From JAFDXJ01 sp038257845 (GTDB lineage: Bacteria; Bacteroidota; Bacteroidia; Chitinophagales; Chitinophagaceae), in assembly GCA_038257845.1 (NCBI GenBank), contig JBBSQL010000005.1, positions 62,001 to 126,000 of the forward strand: 64,000 bases of DNA, read 5' to 3'. Positions 19,548-28,502 of this stretch are shown here, in pieces (the first letter of the stretch is position 1; the number at the start of each line of letters is the position of its first letter). The translations under genes and the position numbers were made by a program. The notes under the pieces are model-generated. The model was not told the DNA's origin. It saw nothing but the letters and a program-made list of their open reading frames with translations, and ran no database searches.

Positions 19548-19576
19548 TTTATAAAAAATTTAATCTTATTTTATAT

Positions 19577-19939
19577 TTATCTTGTTTCTTCTTCTAACAA
19601 TACTTTGCCTGTAGAAGGATCTACTACTAAATTTCTCGAACACCAATTATGAAGACGTAACTTGTTTTTATGAAAGCTTATGCCAACAAACGGGCATCGC
19701 ATTTTATCATAACCACCCATAGGATATATTCTTTTTTCAATCTGCCATTTAATTTTACTATCTGATAAACTTACTCCAAAAACATTTTCTTCTAAAGGGA
19801 TAATTCTGTCGTCTAAATCTAAATAAACAATCAACATTTCATTTATCTGAATGGATTCCTTTATAGGAAAATCAAAGACAATTTCACTGTCGTCGAATAT
19901 GAGTTTATTATCTTGTATTTTATATTTTGTACAATTCAT
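19577..19939 (-). CDS. Putative cytoplasmic immunity protein of the full-length RHS toxin
   Basis: A 120-residue protein without signal peptide, so probably cytoplasmic. Its ATG overlaps the stop of the upstream RHS gene by four bases, a translational coupling typical of toxin/immunity pairs. The sequence is mixed alpha/beta with several aromatic and Cys residues and no recognised family. It is followed after 29 bases by the orphan RHS module. The immunity role is inferred from position and overlap; the absence of a signal peptide suggests that the matching toxin acts in the cytoplasm. Confidence 0.65.
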   Translation of the reverse strand: MNCTKYKIQDNKLIFDDSEIVFDFPIKESIQINEMLIVYLDLDDRIIPLEENVFGVSLSDSKIKWQIEKRIYPMGGYDKMRCPFVGISFHKNKLRLHNWCSRNLVVDPSTGKVLLEEETR

Positions 19940-22900
19940 GGTATGAATGGAATTTCAGGCAACTCAAATGGTTCAATAGGAATTTCAACAGGCAATTCTA
20001 TACTAGGAGTTATTATAGGTACAGGTTCAAAAAAATTTGTATTTGGTATTGGTTCCATAAGTTGATATTGAGTAATGCCAAGATTACCTGGACCAAAAGA
20101 ATTCCCTCCAACAGGCCCAGCTCTCATTAAAGTACCTGCTGGAACTTTAACTTCACCCATTTGATTTGGTGTTGTAGGTAATGAAAGATTTTGTTGTATT
20201 TGCTGGGGTGTCATTCCTCGAATGCTACTTGCTTTCACAAGCCATTGTCCACGTATTCCATTTGTTGAATTGGAAACCCTTACATACATTTCTGTTTTGG
20301 CTGTTCTAAATTGACGCACATAAGTTCCTTTTGGGTAAGGAGATTGCGCAAATCCAGTGTTTGCAATTGCAGATGATATATATGTGGTATTGCTTGGAAA
20401 TAGTCCACCTATTATTGGATGGTATACTCTTGTATTATCAGCATGGCTTATTTCATTATTTGGAGGTATGTAATAGGTCATCGTATTATTACTTTGCTCA
20501 CTCTTTTTAAGCTTTGTCTTTACGGTCACAAGTGGTAAAACGGCTGTATCATTTGCAAGACCAAAAGGATCATTTATTATGATAGGATTATTACTTGCAT
20601 ATGCAAAGGGGGATATGTCTTCTGCAATATCAGCGAGTGGGTCAACTTGCCAAAATCTCCCTGTTTGCGGGTCCAACATTCTATAATTTGTTGCATAAAG
20701 TTCAATACCGCAACCATCGGAGAACTCTTTGTTCTGTAATTCAGAACCTTTATTAAATCTTCTTTTGTTTTCCGGTGCACCATTTAATGCCTTAGAAGAG
20801 ATGCCCGCCATCGTCAACCCGTATGGATAATAATGCGTCTCCTCCATCAAAGGCCCTCTTGTATGAATCAACTGCAAATTGTCAAAGAACACATCCACAT
20901 TACTTTCATTACTGCAATACACATACAGGTATCCATTCTTTGGAATAGTTACAGTGTTGTGATGTGTTTTTAAAACATCGCCTGTTGCATTCACACCACT
21001 AAATCCACTACTACTACTTACTACTTTAAACTGTTCATCAAATAAGATCCAATTGATATACGCTTTCGGAATATTTACGCCGGGATCTGGTACAGAATTA
21101 TTCAACCAGTTTCCAAGAGGAACTGTTGTATTTGGATTATTAAACAGCGTTGTTGCATCTGTTCCATGCCCGCCGAGAGTTACTGCCTGGCTGCCTGCAA
21201 ATATTCCAATAAAATTCATCAACGCTCCACTGATATTGTAATTGTTTTGAATGGGTAATCCATTGTTATGCCAGTAAGATTTTCCATACACATCTACAAC
21301 ATCCCCACTCATTACGCGAAGCGTTATGCTAAGGCCTGTTTTCACGCCTTGCTGACCGTTTAGCTTATACAATTTTTGACTTACTTGTCCGGTGTTTGCA
21401 GATGGATTTGTATTGTAAGGTGGATTGCCATTATTATTTTTATACGTCGCGGTATTTTGAACAAAACCACTTATAGAAGTCTTATCAAAAATATTTGCAT
21501 CCTGTATATCGTAATATTGCTTTTCAACCGCAAGCGCAGCGGCATTCTGGCTTTCAACGGTTGCCACCGGGTAAACATCCTGCTGCTTTTGATCGGTAAG
21601 TACCACGCGGATATTACCCAAATGATCTTTTTCAAAATAATCATAATACATGGTATCAGTCTTACCGGCAGTGGCTGGCCGCACCCGGCCTTCTTCCTGG
21701 CTTAAAAACTGCAACGTATCATTCTGGTAAACAAACCCGCCGAAATAATCTGTGGTAGTCGTTTTAGATCCCGAGACCGTATTATCTACCGTTACTTTTT
21801 TTAATTTATTTCCTGCTGCATCGTACGTATAAGTAATCGTTCCTTTTCCAGTAACTGTAATTGTTTGTGGCAGGTTTAAATAATTATAACTGATACTGTT
21901 GATGGATTTATTTTTGTCTTTGGTAAGATTGCCATTTCCATCATACCAATAATCCTGCGTAGTGTTGTTGTTCACTTCTTTAAAGTCGCCTAAAGTGCTG
22001 TTGGGATTATTTGCTGCATCGGTTACATATTTCAAACGGTTGGTGTTCGTAATATATCCATACGTTAAACTGTCAATGATGGAAGAAGTACTTAAAACCA
22101 AACCATTCTGGCTCATGCTGGTAATATTTCCGTTGGCATCATAACTCATATTTTTCAACGTAAAATCTATGCCCGCGCTTACGTCCCAGTTAGCAGAAGT
22201 ATATTGTGTAAAGTTGGCTTTCTTTAGCCGGTTTACCGGGTCGTTTGTAAAGCCATACGCCCGTTGTTCTCCATCGCCCGCACTGCGCCAGCGGATACCG
22301 GCAATATTTCCATTGAGCTGCGTGGTGGTAAAACCAAAATCATAATTCAGTTCTGTGCCAAACCAGTTTACTGCATTGTTTTCACCACGCGCATAATCTT
22401 TATTAATGCCTCTCAGCCAGCCGCGCACATTATAAGAATACGCCAATGAATCCAACGGATTGGAAGTGTAGGTATTTGTATTTACTGCATCACGTTTTTG
22501 GCCAATCACTTTTTTCTTTAACTGGCCCAGTTCATCATACTGGTTTTGCGCGATCACTGTTTCGGGGCTGTTGCCGGTTACTTTATTTACAGCGGTTAAT
22601 CTTCCTGCTGCATCATAGCTCATCTTTGTCAACACCCTGTATTGCTGCGGGTTCGCGCCCGATTTAGCGTGGCATTCCAGCGTTCTTAATACTTGTCCGC
22701 TAAAACTATATTGCATCACCACCGTATCTTTTCCGCCGGAATTATTAATACTTTGGGTTTCAACCAATCTGCCTCTTTTATCATAAAAACTAACTGTCCA
22801 TAAATAGGTATTTGCAGAACCCAGTACTTTTATTTTTGTACCGGTCATTCTTCCTGTAATGTTTGTATAGTCCGCGGTTATTGCCTGTGGGAATGGAAAC

Positions 22901-24270
22901 GTATTATTGCTTTGCGCATAAAAATAGTTTGTACCAGTAATTCCATTCGCCGTGATAAGCGTACTGCTTAGGCCACTGCCGCTCGATGCAACCCAGGAAT
23001 AATTATCATAATAATTACTTGTGAGTATTTCATACCTTGTTGGAGGGTCGGGATAATTTTCACTGTTATACGCGAGCGCCTGGTGATAAGCACGGTCATT
23101 CGGGTCACTCCATAAACCTGTCATAACCGGCCGGTTGAAAACATCATAAGAAGTATAGAGCCATTTTCCTTGCTGGCGTAAAGAACTGTCCTGCGTCATT
23201 ACCAGCCTGTCTCTTGTATCATACACCATCCATACTTCACCAGCACCCGGAACGCGTTTGATGATCATCCTGTTTCTTGCATCATATTCATAACTGAAAG
23301 TAAACTCTTTGGCAATCGTTGAATTTTTCCAGGATACATTTTCAAAAGCCCAGTTATTATTTTTTAACCAGTCTGTACCTTGTGGCTGTATCACATAGCG
23401 CAGGTTTCCCAGGTCATCATAAATATAATAGGTATTTAACCAGCCAGTCGGGCCATTGTAAGTAGTGTTGGAAGCAGCCACCTTCTTAAGAATTAATTTA
23501 CCTGATTTATTTGTGTATTGAACAACATCATAACCTCTTTCATCCGTGGTAATATTTTTACTCAATAATCCTGCTGCATAGAAACCGGTGCTGGTGGGTG
23601 TTTTCCCACTTAAGAAATTTACATTCCATATACGCACGCTATCTGCTAATGTGTTGTTGAAATATTGCATAGATATGCCTATCCCACTTCCCACCCAGCT
23701 ATTCCCGGGTGCATAAGATTTGACAGCCCTGTTGGCCGGTGAATTTTCATAATCCGTTTTTCCATAAAAAAATTGTTCGCCCGCGGCATTGTTTGTGGGA
23801 TTATAAAAAGCTTTCAGAAAATTATTTTCTTCAGTGAATGCATTTGTTTTGAAGTTGCCATCGGAAGAAGAGCTGATGTAAGGAAGATAACTAAAAACTT
23901 CTCTGCCAAATTCATCATAAGTTTTGGATGAAACCATATCAAAGCCTAAGGGAGAAACTTTTTCCCCAACTGTTTGAATAGGTCTGCCGAGACCGTCATA
24001 ATACTGCGTACTTTGTTTTACTTCTTCAAGTGTTCTTGATGTGGAAGAAAGCGCTGTTGAAGAAGACAATGTCCTGGAAGCGTTCCATTCGCGTACATAG
24101 TTCAGTGGCATGGTGCCGCTATATGCCGGGGGTAATGATTGCAGCGTTTGCGTTGGAAGTGGTGGAAAATTACTAGTATTTGGTGTTTGACCAATAACAA
24201 TAACAGGCAGTACGCAAATGCATATAAAAAGTTTATAAAAATTGTTTTGTAATGCTCTAATCATCTTCAT
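19936..24270 (-). CDS. Full-length RHS repeat protein with variable C-terminal toxin domain
   Basis: A 1444-residue surface/secreted polymorphic toxin. A Sec signal peptide (about 1-28, ending VIVIGQ) is followed by a DUF6443-like N-terminal domain with YYDGLGRPIQTV. Many YD-type repeats follow (for example YDGNGNLTKDKN and YNYLNLP), then the RHS core end ETHYYPYGLTMAGIS and NDPFGL at about 1237. The last about 207 residues are unrelated to the orphan module. They contain YVRQFRTAKTEMYVRV, GQWLVKASSI, VKVPAGTLMRAGPVGG and GITQYQL, a pattern seen in small C-terminal toxin modules whose activity I cannot name. A Pro/Glu-rich tail ends the protein. An immunity gene overlaps its stop codon. No T9SS sorting domain is present. 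Confidence 0.9.
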   Translation of the reverse strand: MKMIRALQNNFYKLFICICVLPVIVIGQTPNTSNFPPLPTQTLQSLPPAYSGTMPLNYVREWNASRTLSSSTALSSTSRTLEEVKQSTQYYDGLGRPIQTVGEKVSPLGFDMVSSKTYDEFGREVFSYLPYISSSSDGNFKTNAFTEENNFLKAFYNPTNNAAGEQFFYGKTDYENSPANRAVKSYAPGNSWVGSGIGISMQYFNNTLADSVRIWNVNFLSGKTPTSTGFYAAGLLSKNITTDERGYDVVQYTNKSGKLILKKVAASNTTYNGPTGWLNTYYIYDDLGNLRYVIQPQGTDWLKNNNWAFENVSWKNSTIAKEFTFSYEYDARNRMIIKRVPGAGEVWMVYDTRDRLVMTQDSSLRQQGKWLYTSYDVFNRPVMTGLWSDPNDRAYHQALAYNSENYPDPPTRYEILTSNYYDNYSWVASSGSGLSSTLITANGITGTNYFYAQSNNTFPFPQAITADYTNITGRMTGTKIKVLGSANTYLWTVSFYDKRGRLVETQSINNSGGKDTVVMQYSFSGQVLRTLECHAKSGANPQQYRVLTKMSYDAAGRLTAVNKVTGNSPETVIAQNQYDELGQLKKKVIGQKRDAVNTNTYTSNPLDSLAYSYNVRGWLRGINKDYARGENNAVNWFGTELNYDFGFTTTQLNGNIAGIRWRSAGDGEQRAYGFTNDPVNRLKKANFTQYTSANWDVSAGIDFTLKNMSYDANGNITSMSQNGLVLSTSSIIDSLTYGYITNTNRLKYVTDAANNPNSTLGDFKEVNNNTTQDYWYDGNGNLTKDKNKSINSISYNYLNLPQTITVTGKGTITYTYDAAGNKLKKVTVDNTVSGSKTTTTDYFGGFVYQNDTLQFLSQEEGRVRPATAGKTDTMYYDYFEKDHLGNIRVVLTDQKQQDVYPVATVESQNAAALAVEKQYYDIQDANIFDKTSISGFVQNTATYKNNNGNPPYNTNPSANTGQVSQKLYKLNGQQGVKTGLSITLRVMSGDVVDVYGKSYWHNNGLPIQNNYNISGALMNFIGIFAGSQAVTLGGHGTDATTLFNNPNTTVPLGNWLNNSVPDPGVNIPKAYINWILFDEQFKVVSSSSGFSGVNATGDVLKTHHNTVTIPKNGYLYVYCSNESNVDVFFDNLQLIHTRGPLMEETHYYPYGLTMAGISSKALNGAPENKRRFNKGSELQNKEFSDGCGIELYATNYRMLDPQTGRFWQVDPLADIAEDISPFAYASNNPIIINDPFGLANDTAVLPLVTVKTKLKKSEQSNNTMTYYIPPNNEISHADNTRVYHPIIGGLFPSNTTYISSAIANTGFAQSPYPKGTYVRQFRTAKTEMYVRVSNSTNGIRGQWLVKASSIRGMTPQQIQQNLSLPTTPNQMGEVKVPAGTLMRAGPVGGNSFGPGNLGITQYQLMEPIPNTNFFEPVPIITPSIELPVEIPIEPFELPEIPFIP
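20680..21552. repeat. RHS core-end duplication, copy 1 (full-length gene)
   Basis: Partner of 18640-19507 in direct orientation, about 2.04 kb apart. It covers the region from the QYYDIQDANI codons to the LDPQ codons near the end of the RHS core. It also produces identical antisense open frames in both copies, which are not genes. Confidence 0.85.
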
Positions 24271-24281
24271 ATATTCTGTTC

Positions 24282-24791
24282 TTAATTATTAATGGCATCC
24301 GTGATTAAGGGGTCAAGCGGAGAAACTTCATCCTGAAATACAGCTATAATTCTTCCATTTTCATTGATCAAAATTTTTTGATAATCGCCCGAACAAATTC
24401 TGTTCATTACTCCGTTTTCAGTTGCCTGGGAAAGCCAATTATATATTGGGTTGGAATTGCTACCTGTAACTTCACTTAGTTCTGCGATAGGAAAAGTAAT
24501 CGTCGTACTGTCTGTGATATATTGCATTAGGTCTGTATTCGTTAGAGGTTCATGCCCGAAAGAATTGGAAGGGAAAGCAATTACAACAAGTCTGTTATCA
24601 AACAAGTTGTATAAAGCCTGAAGCTCATTTAACTGCGATGCATATTCACTGCCCGATGCAATGTTTACCAACAGGATCTTTTTTCCCTGGTAATCACTTA
24701 AATGAATAGTATCCTGGTTGAGTGTATTTATATTAAAAGAATAAATACTTGTCAAGTTCAGGGAGAAAAATAAAAGCAGGTTGATGAGCAT
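24282..24791 (-). CDS. Secreted glutathione-peroxidase-like protein lacking catalytic residues
   Basis: A 169-residue protein with an N-terminal hydrophobic segment (about 1-18) suggesting export. It aligns along its length with the intact peroxidase at 46413-46973: KKILLVNIAS, FPSNSFG, NPIYNWL, ENGVM and ILINENGRIIAVF all match. However, the catalytic Cys is Ser48, the catalytic Gln is Glu81 and the catalytic Trp is Gly135. A peroxidase reaction of the family type is therefore unlikely. It sits between two RHS-type genes with gaps of only 11 bases on either side, so it is part of that operon. A binding or folding role for RHS products is possible but unproven. Confidence 0.8.
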   Translation of the reverse strand: MLINLLLFFSLNLTSIYSFNINTLNQDTIHLSDYQGKKILLVNIASGSEYASQLNELQALYNLFDNRLVVIAFPSNSFGHEPLTNTDLMQYITDSTTITFPIAELSEVTGSNSNPIYNWLSQATENGVMNRICSGDYQKILINENGRIIAVFQDEVSPLDPLITDAINN

Positions 24792-24802
24792 AAAATTAAT
24801 TT

Positions 24803-27800
24803 TTAAAAATCACAATAATCAAGGTTTGTAGTGGTATAATACATTTTGCTACCATCACTCCATAACCAATGATAATAACAAGTCCAGAGACCCCCTAGTG
24901 GATCTTGAGCTATTGCATCAACAACTTTGATCCCGGTTTCACAAAGATCATTAATACATTTTATATTTTCACCTACACAATTCGTACACTTCTTGGTGCA
25001 GGCGCCGTTTGCATTCGCAGTATTTTGACCATTGGCAACAAGTTCTCTCTGCGCTTTACTATTTGCATCAGCCTGTGATACTGTTGAAAAATATTTACCC
25101 GCAGGAATAGAATAAACATAAGGGACAGCATAGTAATTTGTAAGGCAGGCCTGGCAATAAAATGTTTGAGACATCAACGGGTTAAACCATGCTTTCACCG
25201 TTTGAGTGGGATCAGGCTGATTATACGAATAATCTAATTTCTTTAAATAATTATTTTCAAAATCGCGAACAGTTTTTAACCTGTTCAAACCATCATAATC
25301 AAAAGAAGTTGTTTTATTATTTTCATCTGTGATAGAAGTAACGCCAACGAGATTTTGATAGGTGTACGTTGTCACGAATGCGTTCGGAAGGCCTGTCCTG
25401 ATATTATTTAGTTCCGGTATTAATTCTTCACTTCCATAAACATTAATTACAGAAGTATCCACAGACAACTTATTTTTTGCCTGAGTATAAGATGCGCCAA
25501 CAATTTTGGCCACCGGGAACAAATTATTATATCCATAAATAATTGAAGTAAGAATACCATTCCGGCCTTTGAACTCCAGGATGTTACCGGCTTTGTCATA
25601 TTTTGTAATTGCGCCTTCAATCTCTAAAGGATTAGCAAGTGTTCCTTTATATATTGAATCAGGCAGGTAATTGCTATTGCTCCATTTTTTGTAATTTGTA
25701 TTTACTTCAACATTTTTTATACTGTTTGTAAAAGTTTGCACATCAATTACAGGCGAAGAAATATTTTTACTTTGCATGTCATTATACACATCAATATTTG
25801 TATAATCATTCGGGTATTTAAAAACTGTGCGCTTTAAATTTCCTTTGCTATCATAAGTATCGGTTTTGCTAAGTTGCAAATTGACACTGTCATCATAATA
25901 ATAAACCGATACTTGAGATACAGGATTTAATCCATTTTGATCATAGGTGATATCCGTAGAAGAATCCTGGTAAATCCATTTTGATAAATAATCATACCTG
26001 GTCATATCAAATGAACTAAGAAAACTAGATAAAACAACTGCGCAATTTGTACTATCTAATGTCGCGGAGTTTACATATTTCTGATTAATTGAATATCCAT
26101 AAACCCACTTTGTTTTTCGCGTGTCAAGTTTATATGTATTTATCTTTTTATTTATGGGAATAAGTGTATTTGTATTATCCAGCTTGTAAGTTGTTTCATC
26201 TTTTACTTTAGAATTTAAAAGACTTGAAGCGTTACTATAAGGAGCGCCAACTACACCATCCCCCCACAAAATATATCCGGGCGCGTCAGTTAATGCATTA
26301 AAGTTTGTTTCAGATGCACCTCCCGCAAGGCTATCACCATTACTTTCAACCACTGTACCGTAGCTTATTAATGCAGATTGAAAATTCAGCAAAGTCACAA
26401 TAGAATTTGAATACATAGCAATATGATGATATACACCGTCACCAGAAGGAACCCCCGGTACACAAGAAACCCTTGTATCAAATACCTTTTTGTATATAGG
26501 ATGCGGAATGCCGATCAGTGATGAATTATTTAAACTATTAATCTTGCCATAATAATATCTTTTTACAATTGGTTTTTCATCATTATTAGGTGATGTGAAA
26601 ATTGATTTAACTCTTATTCCACCTATTGACACAGAATTAGTTGTCGAACCAATATTTGGAATAAAATTTATTGTAACTTTTGTAGTAACAACAGTACCCT
26701 TTGCCTTTACCGTTACTGAATACCTGCCTGTTGTAATTGTCCTAAAACTATCCAGAATATTTGTACCTGGAGTTACTTTCATTTGCGAATAAACAACCTG
26801 TCCAGATGGATTTAGAATTTGCAACGTGCCAAAATTATGTTGGGAGTCAAAATCTCCTGTACCGGAATTATCAATACAATTGATAACTATCGGTATGTTT
26901 TGATTTGTATTTACAACAAAAGAAGAAGTATCACTTTTTTCGTCTGAAATTGCAGTACCGGTTACCCTGCTAAAAAGCTCATGGACATTTCCAGTTGGTA
27001 AATTTTGCATCACTTCATTTGATTCATAAACTAAACTGTCAAAACCACCAGTTGGATACATGATTTTTGAAAGCATGCCTTTTACTGCATATTTAAAATC
27101 TGGCTCCCTGTTAGCAGTTGCAAACTTGAATCTTACTCTATCATCTGACAAGTCCGGTAGTGGTATTAAAGTACTATTGTTTTTTCCATTAAAATACCCC
27201 CAGTGATCCTGTGCATAAGATAAACGTGGTGGCCTTCCAAGTGGATCATTGTAGGCAAATGTATGTTTCAGTAATAAACTGGAATCAGCGTTTCTTTGAA
27301 TTAAACCTATTAAATAAGGCGTTCTGGTAATGCCATTAAATGATCTTCCATTATAGTTTGCAGAAGTATCAGTTTTATATAAAAAATTCCATATATTAGT
27401 AACTCCAACACTTCCAGTTGCAAGATTGGTTTGTGTTATTTTGCTAATCAATTTGTCCGCACAATCTTCCCTTGTTGTATAATCAAATTTTATTAGCTGG
27501 TTACCTGGAGCCCGGATCTCATCAAGCAGTACACCCTTAGTTCGGCTTACATTTATACAACTCGTATTTGGTATGGCTGTTGCAAATTTTGTGGCACAAT
27601 CTCCACCTCCTGAACCGCCATCCAGTTGGGCAATTAATGTCCAATACATCGTTTCAGAGACACCATTATCATACGTATATTCCAAGGGTGTATAATTGAA
27701 AAAAATGGCATCGCCATTTGGATGTTCTATTTTAGTCAGATACCAGGCTGTTGGTATATATGTTTCAAATGTTTTACCGCATAGCTGCTCTCTTTTAGTT

Positions 27801-28468
27801 GTTTCAGTGGCACTGCTACCACCAAAATAATAAGAAACGCCATCTGGTGTTGTAATTTTAAAATTCCAATAAGAACTTGTAAACTGGTATTCAAATTTGA
27901 ACTTGCTGGGAATTATTGGAACAATTTGCATATTATCATCCAAAACAAAACTTCCTGAATAACCATCAAAATTAAAGTTGAACAGATCAGGCTCAGAGTC
28001 ATAACCTGTGGGACTATACGTATTTACAATCCTGTACATAAAATTGTATGTAGAGACATTGGTTCCCACTTCGGCATAAGGTACATGGCGTATATTTAAT
28101 TCATCTGGTTTTCCCCGCATAATTCTCGTAATCACACCACCTGCCAAAATTGTCCAGCCCATACCAACACGGGAGGCTACTTCATCAACTTTAATTCCTG
28201 TAGAACTATAGCCCAGGCTTATGCCGGTTGAAATTTTTCTTAAAGATATATTTGTTATGGGAATATTTATATTAGGAGCGCCGGTGTTTTGATTGATATT
28301 TATACCTCCATATTTTATTATTGACGCCGCATTTGGGGCTGGAGGTAAAAAATCTACCAGCTTTCCAAAATCACTTGAGTCAACATTTTGTCCCTGGCTA
28401 TAAACAGCATTCGGACCAGCTATTGACAATAAAAAATAATAAAATAAAATCAAAGAAATCTTTCTCAT
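24803..28468 (-). CDS. SpvB/RHS-like surface protein with DUF5977-like C-terminus
   Basis: About 1221 residues from the ATG at 28468. The longer frame to 28519 overlaps the upstream gene and would bury the signal peptide behind 17 extra residues. A Sec signal peptide ends near AVYSQ. Next comes the Bacteroidota SpvB-like start: PPAPNAASIIKYGG, then NINIPI and SLGYSSTGIKVDEVASRVG, then GWTILAGGVITRIMRG. RHS/YD-type repeats occur in the last third (YDKAGNILEFKGRNG, FDYDGLNRLKTVRD). The C-terminus holds SQADANSKAQRELVANGQ flanked by Cys, matching the DUF5977 pattern, then a Cys-rich end. No toxin domain was recognised. It lies between the barrel protein and the degenerate peroxidase gene and is probably a surface component of the same system. 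Confidence 0.85.
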   Translation of the reverse strand: MRKISLILFYYFLLSIAGPNAVYSQGQNVDSSDFGKLVDFLPPAPNAASIIKYGGININQNTGAPNINIPITNISLRKISTGISLGYSSTGIKVDEVASRVGMGWTILAGGVITRIMRGKPDELNIRHVPYAEVGTNVSTYNFMYRIVNTYSPTGYDSEPDLFNFNFDGYSGSFVLDDNMQIVPIIPSKFKFEYQFTSSYWNFKITTPDGVSYYFGGSSATETTKREQLCGKTFETYIPTAWYLTKIEHPNGDAIFFNYTPLEYTYDNGVSETMYWTLIAQLDGGSGGGDCATKFATAIPNTSCINVSRTKGVLLDEIRAPGNQLIKFDYTTREDCADKLISKITQTNLATGSVGVTNIWNFLYKTDTSANYNGRSFNGITRTPYLIGLIQRNADSSLLLKHTFAYNDPLGRPPRLSYAQDHWGYFNGKNNSTLIPLPDLSDDRVRFKFATANREPDFKYAVKGMLSKIMYPTGGFDSLVYESNEVMQNLPTGNVHELFSRVTGTAISDEKSDTSSFVVNTNQNIPIVINCIDNSGTGDFDSQHNFGTLQILNPSGQVVYSQMKVTPGTNILDSFRTITTGRYSVTVKAKGTVVTTKVTINFIPNIGSTTNSVSIGGIRVKSIFTSPNNDEKPIVKRYYYGKINSLNNSSLIGIPHPIYKKVFDTRVSCVPGVPSGDGVYHHIAMYSNSIVTLLNFQSALISYGTVVESNGDSLAGGASETNFNALTDAPGYILWGDGVVGAPYSNASSLLNSKVKDETTYKLDNTNTLIPINKKINTYKLDTRKTKWVYGYSINQKYVNSATLDSTNCAVVLSSFLSSFDMTRYDYLSKWIYQDSSTDITYDQNGLNPVSQVSVYYYDDSVNLQLSKTDTYDSKGNLKRTVFKYPNDYTNIDVYNDMQSKNISSPVIDVQTFTNSIKNVEVNTNYKKWSNSNYLPDSIYKGTLANPLEIEGAITKYDKAGNILEFKGRNGILTSIIYGYNNLFPVAKIVGASYTQAKNKLSVDTSVINVYGSEELIPELNNIRTGLPNAFVTTYTYQNLVGVTSITDENNKTTSFDYDGLNRLKTVRDFENNYLKKLDYSYNQPDPTQTVKAWFNPLMSQTFYCQACLTNYYAVPYVYSIPAGKYFSTVSQADANSKAQRELVANGQNTANANGACTKKCTNCVGENIKCINDLCETGIKVVDAIAQDPLGGLWTCYYHWLWSDGSKMYYTTTNLDYCDF

Positions 28469-28502
28469 ATAATTAATAATTATTAAAAATCTTTCATCGT
28501 TT

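Noticed and set aside
19006..21241. Two almost identical 62-codon plus-strand frames at 19006-19194 and 21053-21241
   Set aside because: They are antisense to the duplicated RHS core; their similarity follows from the duplication and they have no ribosome-binding context.
16846..24270. Mobile element as cause of the RHS duplication
   Set aside because: No transposase, terminal inverted repeats or target-site duplication was seen; homologous recombination explains the pattern.
17838..28468. RHS proteins as T9SS cargo
   Set aside because: Their C-termini lack the conserved sorting-domain pattern that is clear in the propeller protein at 49.8-51.9 kb.
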